A stretch of DNA of 64,000 nt, taken from NCBI RefSeq assembly GCF_020509005.1, contig NC_063012.1, forward strand, positions 2,666,001-2,730,000, given 5' to 3'. The notes below the pieces were generated by a model that saw only the letters and a program-made list of their open reading frames with translations, made no database searches and was not told the DNA's origin. Shown one piece after another: positions 43,095-52,662 of the stretch (its first letter is position 1; every line of letters starts with the position of its first letter). Position numbers and translations under genes: made by a program. This DNA is from Fulvia fulva (Eukaryota > Ascomycota > Dothideomycetes > Mycosphaerellales > Mycosphaerellaceae).

Positions 43095-45077
43095 ATGGGG
43101 TCGCCATTACCACCGGATCCGTACCTGGCCTTGGGAGTGCCCAAAGATGCCACCACGGCCAACATCAAGACTGCTCACCGCAAGCTGGTGCTGAAGTGCC
43201 ATCCTGACAAAGTCACTGATCCCGCTGCCAAGGAGGAAGCCTCCGACAAGTTCCACAAGATCCAAACAGCCTACGAACTTCTGGTCGATGAGGACAGGAG
43301 GGCACGATACGATGCGCAGCTTAGACTGGCAGAGCTGAGAAAGGAGGCCATGGAACGGCAGGGAGGTTCAGGCTCACGTGCAACAGAGTCACGCTCGGCG
43401 CCTTCGCCCTACAAGACGTCACATGAGCCTATGCCGAGATCTGGACACGGCACACGCAGCTCAGAACGAGTTGCGCCACAATATGAGGAGCGGAAGCCAT
43501 CGTACGCTGCTGCAGAGTCTTACTTTGACCCACCACCCAGACCCACGGCCCGAAAGGAGTCTGAATATGAGCGCTCGTCACGAAGATCTGGCCACGATGT
43601 CAAGGAGAAAGAGAAGCCCCGGGGATTTTTCAGCCGAAGCACCAAGGAGAACGAGCGTGACCGCCGGAAGGAGAAGGCGAGAAAGGCCGAGAAGGACACT
43701 AGGAAGGACCGTGACCGCAAGCACACACCGTATGCAGAAGATGATTCCGAGAGCGGTGAATCTGAGTACGCACGATGGGCCAAAGAAGTGCGCGACCACG
43801 ATGAGGAACGAAAGGCCAAGGAAGAATACTACAACAAGGCTCGCCAGCAGCAACAGGCAGCAGACGATTACCACGACGATCGAACACGCAAGATGTTCTC
43901 TGCCAGCAACGATGCCAGGGACTACATTCAGCAATCTATGCGAAGTCGACAACGGCCAGATTCCGAGCGTCGGCCATCTCCTGTGCGTATGAGCTCGTCA
44001 AGGGACAACACGGACTACCTGAAAGGCAGAGATGGACGTCCAGCTGCAGTGCGGAAGGTGTCGGAACGACCAAAGCTTGCCACTCGCGACTCTGAGAGAA
44101 AGACGTCCTCGCGTCGCGCGGAGCGGCGAACGAGCGCTGATGGCATTGCTGAAGAACGCGAAGAACGAAAGGCAGCACCTGCGCTCAATCATGCAAAATC
44201 TTCTCCCGCGGACATTCGATTGCCAACAGAGAAAACTCGCTCGTATTCTCTCCAGCCTGACGCAGACGTAGCGCAGGAGATCTCACAATTGAGGCGGGCT
44301 GAAACCATGCCATATGGTAAAGCTTCCCGCACGGAACAATCTGCCCCGTACAAGCGTCCAGACGCTCGACAGACTGAAATGTCTGAGGGTCTGCCCACCC
44401 CAGCAGCAACACCTGGAGCGACGCCGGATCACAGTGGCGCAGCAGCTGCAGCCAAGTCCTCCAAGTATCGCTATGGTAGGCAATATGCAGATGACGAAGA
44501 ATATCCCACGCCTGATGGGTATCGTACCGAACTGCGATCGCCAGAAACTCGACAACCCAGTGGTTCCACTCGACCCGCCTACACGCGCAAGGTCACACGC
44601 TCGCCGTCGCCGGTCAAGGATGTCCGAGATCGCGAGACACGCCACCCGCGTGAGGACCGCGAGAGGCCTCGCACGACCTCAGCGAGATATCCGGATACCA
44701 CACGACCACCACTGCAGCCCAGTCGCACAACAAGTTACGTCTACACACCTGGTCAAGGCGTTGAGCCTACGGCGTATGGACGACAGAGACCGGGAGATGA
44801 ACGTGATCGCAGCCCTCGCGAAACTGTGATGCCACCTCTTCATACCGATATTAGGAATGAGAGCCGTCCTACTTCTGGCTCACCACGCCAAAAGTATGGC
44901 GCGTATGCACCGCCTGAAGACAATCCGCGCGAGAGCGTTCGTTATGCGCCTCGCATGCGGCCAGAGGATCTCAAAGTGCGGTCGGGCCAAGGCTACAGCA
45001 GACAACACAGCAGCGATAGGCCTCCGTTGAGTAGGAATGGCAGCGGAAATACCATTCATACCGGGGTTCGCGCCTAA
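43095..45077 (+). CDS. J-domain (DnaJ-like) protein
   Basis: A single exon of 660 residues. The J domain fills residues about 8-77: DPYLALGVPKDATTANIKTA, KCHPDKVTDPAAKEEASDKF with the HPD motif intact, and IQTAYELLVDEDRRARYDAQ. The rest is very rich in Arg, Lys, Glu, Ser and Pro, with long charged helices (EKARKAEKDTRKDRDRKHTP) and many RSP/SPR motifs, but no Gly/Phe or Cys-repeat domain. The J domain would activate an Hsp70 ATPase. Charged, RS-like tails of this sort occur in fungal J-proteins thought to act in the nucleus or in RNA processing; that is inference. Confidence 0.9.
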   Translation: MGSPLPPDPYLALGVPKDATTANIKTAHRKLVLKCHPDKVTDPAAKEEASDKFHKIQTAYELLVDEDRRARYDAQLRLAELRKEAMERQGGSGSRATESRSAPSPYKTSHEPMPRSGHGTRSSERVAPQYEERKPSYAAAESYFDPPPRPTARKESEYERSSRRSGHDVKEKEKPRGFFSRSTKENERDRRKEKARKAEKDTRKDRDRKHTPYAEDDSESGESEYARWAKEVRDHDEERKAKEEYYNKARQQQQAADDYHDDRTRKMFSASNDARDYIQQSMRSRQRPDSERRPSPVRMSSSRDNTDYLKGRDGRPAAVRKVSERPKLATRDSERKTSSRRAERRTSADGIAEEREERKAAPALNHAKSSPADIRLPTEKTRSYSLQPDADVAQEISQLRRAETMPYGKASRTEQSAPYKRPDARQTEMSEGLPTPAATPGATPDHSGAAAAAKSSKYRYGRQYADDEEYPTPDGYRTELRSPETRQPSGSTRPAYTRKVTRSPSPVKDVRDRETRHPREDRERPRTTSARYPDTTRPPLQPSRTTSYVYTPGQGVEPTAYGRQRPGDERDRSPRETVMPPLHTDIRNESRPTSGSPRQKYGAYAPPEDNPRESVRYAPRMRPEDLKVRSGQGYSRQHSSDRPPLSRNGSGNTIHTGVRA

Positions 45078-45841
45078 GGAGACGCGGCGTCCGGATGTGG
45101 AATGAGAAAGCATGGAATGGTAGCACAGCACAGCGGAGTATTCATTGGGAAGCATCAGCACTCTCGGAACTAACGATCGAATCACGAAACCAACAATGTA
45201 AATGACTGGCCTGCCGACTTGCAAGCTGGGCAGGTGGATATCCATGTCTAAACATCATCTTGGAGAGGACACATTGGAAGGGTTGAGCCTCACGAATGAG
45301 GGAGGCCTAATTCGCCTCCGAAACTGACGGCTATGCATCAATATGCTGGCATGGCAGTAGTCAGAAGAAGACGTTAACGATAATAATGACATTATTCTCT
45401 ATGGGCTGCCCTTGCCTTCCACATTTTGTGCTCAGTTTGCTTACGATCACGACGTTGCAAGGTTCCGTGAATGGGCCCATCATGATCTTGTCAACATGAT
45501 ACGCCCACCAACGATCGTTGCTCCCACGAGTGCTTACTATCGCGCGCGGCTTTGAACCGCACGGCCTCGGGAGGGCGTGTGGAAGCTGAGGTAAGATCTG
45601 TGGAGAGCTGTCAATCAAGTCCGGTCTCGAGATATGACGTTTCAGGTACAGGGTCAGTAGGAGCTCCATGTCTCCATCCATTCATTGAACTTCCGCTTAT
45701 AAGACGATTCAGACAACAATTTGTATGTTCCGTATTCGCGTTGAAAATCCATCAGTAGCCATCACCGTAGCTCCTCACGTCTGGCCACCCTACAAGACAG
45801 CTGCGCCACGAACCTTCCAATTCGTACACAACACACGCAAG
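45078..45841. other. intergenic
   Basis: No gene or RNA is recognised. The last 60 bases are the leader of the glutathione S-transferase gene. Confidence 0.4.
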
Positions 45842-46741
45842 ATGGCTGAGCACCCAAGCTACGAACTTCTCTACCACCCCGGTAAATAGACGACGACCAT
45901 TCGTCTGCATAATCTCCTCCCGTGCTAACACGACTCCAGGCATACCCGGCCGTGGCGAGTTCATCCGCTTGGCCTTTGAAGCCGCTGGAGTTCCATACAC
46001 CGACATCGCCAATTCGCAAAAGGATGGCTATGGCGAGGTGCAGAAAGTGTGCATGAATAAGGACACCGAGTCATCCGATGGCAACGCACCTATGTTCGCG
46101 CCACCTGCTCTGCGTGTGCCTGGAAAGGGAAGAGATGGCAAAGCATTGGTTATTAGCCAAACGCCGAATGTCCTCCTCTACCTAGGCGAGAAGCTGGGTC
46201 TAGTCCCGGATGATGAGGCAGGGAAGTTGTATGTGAATCAACTTACACTGACAGCGTTGGATTTGGATAAGGAGATTCATGATACTCATCACGTAAGATT
46301 ATGTTCGAAGGGCGTTTTGTCACAAGTCCACATTACTGATATTGCTTCTCTTTCCAGCCTGTAGTGGTCATGCTCTACTACGAGGATCAGAAGGAGGAAG
46401 CTTTGAGGAAAGCCAAAGATGTCCGAGAAAACCGATTCCCCAAATTCTTCTCATATTTCGAGAGGAATCTGCAGTGGAATAAGGACAGCGGAGGGGGAAA
46501 GTACCTTGTGGGTAACAAGCTATCGTACGCGGACACCACTGTTTGGCAGATCCTCGACGGAGCGTCCTTTGCATTTCCGAAAGAGCTGGAGGCGAGGAAG
46601 AAGGAGTTTCCCTTACTGTTTACGACCTTTTACGAAAGTGTCAAGCAAGAGAAGGGTCTGAAGGAATACTTGAAGAGTGAGCGAAGATTGCCATACAGCC
46701 AAGGCATCTTCAGATATTATCCCGAGCTTGACAGACAGTAG
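45842..46741 (+). CDS. glutathione S-transferase
   Basis: Exons 45842-45881, 45940-46292 and 46358-46741 give 258 residues. The N-terminal thioredoxin-like domain begins SYELLYHPGIPGRGEFIRLA, with FEAAGVPYTDIAN, and contains the cis-Pro region and SQTPNVLLYLGEKLGL. The helical C-terminal domain has KFFSYFERNLQWNKDSGGGK, YLVGNKLSYADTTVWQILDG and KEYLKSERRLPYSQGIFRYY, close to sigma-class and fungal S-crystallin-like enzymes. The reaction is conjugation of glutathione to electrophiles. The stop is only 42 bp from the stop of the convergent NT-C2 gene, so the two 3' UTRs almost certainly overlap. Confidence 0.92.
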
Positions 46742-46783
46742 CTGGAGCGAATCAGATCTGCAAGACGTGCCTGCGATCTATCA

Positions 46784-47821
46784 TCACGATCTCAACTTGT
46801 CTGCCGCATCGTTCGCTCCATCACCCACTTGCCAGCTGACAAGATCATCTCTGACATCTAGCTCTTCCAGTTCACCTGCGTTCTTTCGTGGCCTTCCTTT
46901 TCTGTCGTGATGTCGTATAAAGTTGCGTCTGGTCTCGCTACTGATCTTGGAAACAGTCGAGCTGTCTCGTGATATGTCGGGCTCGTTTGGCGTCGACGAG
47001 CCAGAGCCAGGCTGACTTTGGCCACCCATCGCTGGCCTGCCTCCTTTGCCCCAGCCGTCACCGCCTCCGAAAATGTCTTCAATGCACTCGTCAGCTCTCA
47101 GTTCTCCCGGTTGGCTGGCCCAGTACGCGGCTAGTGTCCGGCGATACATGTCCTGCATCTCGCCCAGCTCTTTGTTCGTGGTGCTGAAGTTCGGTAATGC
47201 CGCCGCGTCTTGTCCATCGGCATCACCATTGGTGTGCGACGCAGCATTGTGCGAGTTGCCCGTCGGCTCAGAGCCTGCAATGATGCCTGCAATGCCACCG
47301 AATACGGGCGCCGTCCTCAGCTGAGGCGCGATGTACTCCCGCGTGCCGTCAATGTGGCGCATAGCAATACCAATCTTCAGGGTGCTGTTGATCTTGCTGT
47401 CCTGCATGAGGTATCGACGTGTGATGCCATCCTCGCCGTCCGCCGCTCCAGGACTCTGCACCTCTGCAGCATCGACATACTCGGCGAGGTTGAGGTGGAT
47501 CTGGCCCAGCACAATTCTCTCTCCTCGACCGCCTGCGGAGTACTCCTGTACGACGTCGAAGTGGACGGGGCAGTCGTGCAGCATTCCGCCTTTGCCGACC
47601 GTCAGGCGCACTTGAGTCTGTTTCTCGTAGGCATACTGCACGCGGTGGTCCTTGATCGCGCACTTGGCCGTTCTGCCACGGTGGTCGGCGGCGGTCGAGG
47701 AGGGCAAGTGCCATTTGATGAAGCTGGTGCCGGACACGAGCGGGACGTTGTTGAGGTCGACGATTCGGAGCGTCAGCTCGAAGCGCACCTTGCGAGATTT
47801 GCTGACGAAGGCACTGGACAT
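46784..47821 (-). CDS. NT-C2 (EEIG1/EHBP1 N-terminal) domain protein
   Basis: A single exon of 345 residues. Residues about 1-160 form an N-terminal C2-type domain: SRKVRFELTLRIVDLNNVPL, GTSFIKWHLPSS, EKQTQVRLTVGKGGMLHDCP, RGERIVLGQIHLNLAEYVDA and RRYLMQDSKINSTLKIGIAM. This domain is found in membrane-trafficking adaptors such as EHBP1 and in many fungal proteins. The C-terminal part is Gly/Ser-rich with a basic segment (RRNFIRHHDRKGRPRKNAGE). A lipid-binding or trafficking role is inferred. The upstream frame extends 10 codons without a better ATG, so 47821 is chosen. Confidence 0.85.
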   Translation of the reverse strand: MSSAFVSKSRKVRFELTLRIVDLNNVPLVSGTSFIKWHLPSSTAADHRGRTAKCAIKDHRVQYAYEKQTQVRLTVGKGGMLHDCPVHFDVVQEYSAGGRGERIVLGQIHLNLAEYVDAAEVQSPGAADGEDGITRRYLMQDSKINSTLKIGIAMRHIDGTREYIAPQLRTAPVFGGIAGIIAGSEPTGNSHNAASHTNGDADGQDAAALPNFSTTNKELGEMQDMYRRTLAAYWASQPGELRADECIEDIFGGGDGWGKGGRPAMGGQSQPGSGSSTPNEPDISRDSSTVSKISSETRRNFIRHHDRKGRPRKNAGELEELDVRDDLVSWQVGDGANDAADKLRS

Positions 47822-48184
47822 TGTTAAGTAATATCGGCGCTGGAACGGCAAGCAGTACTGCCATCCGCGCGTACGGTTGTGCTAGCTGTACAGCATGTTG
47901 CATGTGCAGTGGAAAGGTCACAGGTGAAGGCAAAGGCGCGGATCGTCCGGCCATCGATCATTCTTCCTGTTCCAAGTCCGAGCTCAGCAGGATCCTTGTC
48001 CGGGACTTCACGCATGGAACAACCGCTAGAACTACACAGCACACCACCCACAACACACCGGCATGACGGTACTATGTGCGCTATCTTACAAGTGTTATCG
48101 TGGTCTCTGAAGAGACAGCTCGTTTTGCAGGACTTCTGTCGAATGAAGACCCGCCCAAGTTCGACTTCACCAATTCAGGGATGC
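47822..48184. other. short intergenic region
   Basis: Promoter of the NT-C2 gene and the 3' end of the SNF2 gene. No gene is seen. Confidence 0.45.
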
Positions 48185-51100
48185 TTAACGCACAGCATCT
48201 TCGCCTTTCCTCTTCTTCTGCTTGTGGACTTCTGTAGTGCCTCCATCGCTCGCCGCCCGCTTTCTTTTACGAGGCGAAGGACCGCCTGGCCTGCCCCAAA
48301 GCTGCTGCGGCTCTGCCATTGGAGCCATCATAGCAATGCCTGAAAGTTCTTCCGGTGACATTCGAACAGGACGGGCTGACTGTATGATCTCTTTGATTCC
48401 ATCGTCATCTTCCAGTGTCTTCGCTTCTCGATGTTCGTCTGCTGTCATTCTTCGCGATCGTTCCAGCAGTTGTTCTTCCAGTGACCCCTTCAACACTAAA
48501 GTCTCCACAACAACACTGCGCGTCTGGCCGATGCGGTGACTTCGCTTGATTGCTTGGGCCTCAATGTTTGGCCGGCAGACAGGATTGACGAAGTAGATTC
48601 GTGATGCTGATGAGAGGTTCAGGCCAAAGGCAGCTTGTCCTACGTCCATGAGCAGGACACGAGTCTCATTTCCTTGGTCGAACTTCACAATGTACTCGGA
48701 CTTCATGCGACTTTGCAGACTCTTGGCGTAGATCTCATGCTTGATGTGCAGCAGGTCCAGAGCTTGCGCGATGTAGTAAGCGATGTTGTCGCCTTGATAG
48801 AAGACCAGTATCTTCTCATCAGCGTGATACAGTAAGATCTGGTCCAGTAGATAGCTGAGTTTCGCGGAAGTAGTCCCTATGATACGAGCCTTGGCGTAAA
48901 GGGAATCGGGGGCAAGTTTCTTTCTATCGCCGTCTGGCGCGGGAACAGTGTCATCCGGTAGAGGATCTGTCTCAGTCTGATCCGGTTGGTCAGAAGGTAC
49001 CGTACGCGCTTTTCTTACGCGATGCGGCATCGCAGTCTGCCTGGGCTTTCCGGGTGATCTAGACGATCTAGATGATGCAGACATGTTCTTCGCGTTCTGT
49101 CTTTTTAGCTTCGGCTCACCGTCGATACTCGACTGCGGCAAGCCTGCTTTGTTCAAGACTGGCTTTCGGTCTTCTGTGGGCTGGTCCTCAAGATTGTTGC
49201 CATTAGACCTAGCAGTGGCTAGTGCCTTAATGCCCGCGCCTGACAGACCTTCTCCGGGGTCTGGCTCGTTGAGGCGTTGATCCACGAATGTTTGTGCTTC
49301 AAGTAGCTGTGATATACCAGTTATGACAGGGCGGTCGAGTTCATCAAAGGTCCAATGCTCTAGAACAGAAGTCAGCGCTCTATGGCCAAGCAATGTCAGG
49401 CCAGCGGGGAGTGGCAATTACGAGGCACCTCGCTTGCACCAGCCAGAGGAATGAACAAAATCTCATGGTGACACGTACCAGCACTTTCACTTGGCCATTG
49501 GTCAACATAAAGACCAAGCTCATGGGACCTGCTTAAAGCTTTCCACCCACCGGAGTCCAGCACCACTCTGGCGCAGGCTACCGCGTCAAGCAACAGTCTC
49601 CTATCATCTGCGGTGCAAGTCGTGCTCTCTTCTTCGAGATATCGTGTACTGTTGTCAATGCTGGCCTGCACGTCGGATTCACTGAATCCGGACCTACAAA
49701 CAGAAGGGTGTTAGCCATACTCGAGAACCACGTGGCGGTGTCTTAGACTGTAGTGTAAATGGTAGAGAGAGCGCGTCGTGCAGCGCATGTCTTGCACCCT
49801 CCATTGTGGTCTAAGCCACTGCCCGATGCCTAGTACCCTTCAGTAACGTACCAGAAAAAGGCACTCTGACGGAGGTTCGACACTAACTGGTAGCGCTCCT
49901 TCGCGCTGCCCTTGTGGAACAGGTAATCTGCATCCTTCCGCTCTGAGGTGATTGCATTGGCCATTAATACTAGGGTAAAGAGATTGGCACTGAGCTTGTC
50001 GAATCCACCTAAACAAAAGGGTATTAGCCATACTCGAACACCACGTGGCAATGTCTCAGCAGCCTCGAGTAAGCTGGGAATGCCGCGCGCATGTTCCAGA
50101 CAGATGATGCCTTCTACCCTTCGGAATTACTTACACGGTTCCAGTCTGATGATCGAATGTGTTAGTGGCGGCAATTTGAGGTCACGCTCGACGTCCGCTG
50201 GCCGTGTCTTGATGACTAGATCCCTCAGCGTCTGTTGCAGACAAAGGGAAAATCCGGAGAATGTGTAACGTTTGTGACTTTCGTGTCGAAAAACGTAATC
50301 TTTCCATGCGGACGAGCTCAATGTCCAAGGCGCAATCTTGAGAAAATTGCTGTCATACAGTGTTAGCGATTTGCGGGAGTGAGGCGCGAGCATGTCATGG
50401 GCAGACGGTGCCCTGCACTTTGCAGTATTGCGTACCTGGATAAGGATCCTAAGCTCTCAATAGCACCACTGCCATCTAGTTTGAGATTGAATCGTCGGCG
50501 TTGCTCCAACATCTCATCCAGATCGTCGCCAGCGTTCCACATGGTCGAAACATCGACCTCGACGCCAAGGAGGTCTTTGGCGGGCGTGCCGCTGACACTC
50601 CATTTGTGGTCGGCAGTGACGAGTCTGTTCGCAACGATCGCAGTGTTGGTATTCTTGCCAGAAAAGAAGTGTCCTTCGTCCACCACCTGTACGCGATCAT
50701 TTAGCTCAGCTCGTGCTGCGAGAACCACGACGGATCTGTTGCAGTGGGGGCACTTACCAACCGCTTGAAATGCAGATGCTTCAAAGGCGAGTCGTAGACC
50801 ATATCTTCCCGGACACAGTTGCAGTCCCTCTTGCGAGTGGCGCCGATGTATGGACAGCGGCACACCAAAGAGCCTACGACCCGACGCCCGTCACGATCTT
50901 CGCCATCTTTATTTTCCATATCGAATCTGCTGCGAGTGAACAGTATAACATCATACTCGCGCAGTTCTTCTGCGACTGGAAGCGCCTTCTTTCTGTCGTC
51001 CATAACGAGCACTTTGAGGTATCCATCTTCTACGTGCTTTGTAATTTCCGTCTGCCATTGTTTGCACAAATTCCGAGGAACAACAACGAGTGTAGATGCG

Positions 51101-52284
51101 GCTAGCATTATACGTTGTGGAGGTGGTGATCTTGTGGTTCGGCTCCACCTGATTGGTATTACCGGGACGTCGTAAGTTGCAGGTGTACTTCGAAGAAGTT
51201 GTTCGCATCTGGTCAGCTCGTCGCCTGAGTGGTGTTTAACCCTGTCGAACTCTACTCTCCAGGGCACAGATGTTCTATTAATCGCTGAGATCGCCATGTC
51301 GGCCAAGCTTCCAGTCACCGGTCGGACAGCTGCCAGTGAATACTGTACAGGTACCTGTGGGTAGTGTCCGCGGGTCGCACAGACCAGCGCAAGAACCATA
51401 ACAGTCTTGCCATATCCCATAGTTTCTGCCAACACACCACTTCGACACGCTTCAGCATACTCAGGATCCTTGCGAAACTCAAACTCCCGAGCGTTATAGT
51501 AGAACGTTGATCCATCGGCTGCAACACGTCGTTCCAGACGGGGATCTAATATTTTCCTCGTAGCAGATTCTCGCTGCAGCATGGCCCCTGCCGAGCGTCG
51601 TTGATACGGGTATAGGTTGGTGTTCATTCCACGAAGCCGGGACCGACAATCTAGGAGATCCTCTAGAGCTTCGCGATCATACTTGTCTCGAACGAGGGTT
51701 GGATCGGGCGATGGTGATGGAAGCTTGTTGAACATATAGTACAGGCCTGAATCGTCACAGTCTCGGGTTGCAAACATGTCGAAGTTCCGTACAGAACTAG
51801 GGTCGTAATATCCATTCCATAGTTCCGATGAGGTGTTGATGTGTTGAACAATGTTCATAAGGGACGTCGATAGCTGAGTGTTCTTGCGTTCGATGACGAA
51901 TCTTGCTACGTCTGTGTAAAGAACGTACAGCCGCAGCACAAGCCATGAGCCGACTGAACTTGACTCTGCACCCTGTTCTAGACGAATCCAGCCGGCCTGC
52001 AGTAGTCTGTCCAGGTCTGAGGCGAGTGGCGTGTTGTACGTTGCCAGTAGAGCTGATGTAACTCCTTGCCACTTGTCGATCCTCGGCGAATCGCTGTTAG
52101 CAGGCCCTTCTATCACAAGACAGCCCAGACCTAGGTAGTTCGATGACTGGGAAGTGATCTGTGAGATTGGGTTCGTTCCATCGAGAGTATCCTCCTCCGA
52201 ATTACTCTCACTCGCGCGTGGCGAGGTAGCCGGAGTCGCGTTCGAGGTACCATCGGCCTCTTCTGAAGATCGCGAAAGCGCCAT
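48185..52284 (-). CDS. SNF2-family helicase-like ATPase
   Basis: Six exons (50758-52284, 50436-50686, 50135-50349, 49852-50008, 49479-49693, 48185-49377) join in phase to 1185 residues. The first lobe has the Walker A motif in AETMGYGKTVMVLALV, VVPRNLCKQWQTEITKH, and the DEGH box formed across intron 1 (HFKRL then VVDEGHFFSG), followed by KWSVSGTPAKDLLG. The second lobe has KILVFYQGDNIAYYIAQAL, VLLMDVGQAAFGLNLSSASR, and SHRIGQTRSVVVETLVLKGS. The protein should remodel chromatin or DNA complexes. The lobes are split by a long insertion, as in SHPRH/Rad5-type members, though no RING is seen. Introns 50009-50134 and 49694-49851 are related to each other. The gene lies 378 bp downstream of PSO2 on the same strand. 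Confidence 0.9.
49694..49851 (-). repeat. introner-like intron, copy 1 (158 nt)
   Basis: This intron of the SNF2 gene shares both ends with the intron at 50009-50134. On the plus strand both carry TTAGCCATACTCGA, ACCACGTGGC and a GATGCC...TACCCTTC end. Short terminal inverted repeats GAAGGGT/ACCCTTC could form a stem. The middle of the two copies differs. Confidence 0.75.
50009..50134 (-). repeat. introner-like intron, copy 2 (126 nt)
   Basis: Sister copy of the intron at 49694-49851, in the same orientation and separated from it by one 157-nt exon. Inverted ends AAGGGTA/TACCCTT can pair. It splices with GTAAGT and TTTAG. Confidence 0.75.
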
Positions 52285-52662
52285 TTGTGTGTCTTGTCGC
52301 TTCACGGCATATTGAAAAAGTGCATCGATGCGTAGCGAGTTTTCCGACCAGATAAAATGTATGACCACGCCTGGTTGATGTGTATTGGATGAAAAGGCCG
52401 GAGTTCAACGAAGATCGACAAGCATTTCGGGCACTGCAAGACAGTGCAGGACAATACGATGAGAATGCAGAAGATGTGAGTTTTGTTCTCTTGTAGTGTA
52501 GATGGAAGTGATAGTTGAGGTGAGCAGGCAGGCACGCACGGCAAGTGGACCCCTGTCAGCTTTCGCGCTAGCAGACCTTAATGAGAAGAAGGATCGATAC
52601 ATGGCAGAGTTCAATGAACCACTTCGTGTTCACATCGAACAGTATTTGAGCTGTGCATCTAT
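52285..52662. other. spacer between PSO2 and the SNF2 gene
   Basis: The SNF2 frame is open upstream of its ATG without a clear alternative start. No separate gene is seen. Confidence 0.4.

Noticed and set aside
47210..47827. 205-codon plus-strand frame
   Set aside because: Antisense to the NT-C2 protein gene, which has domain support.
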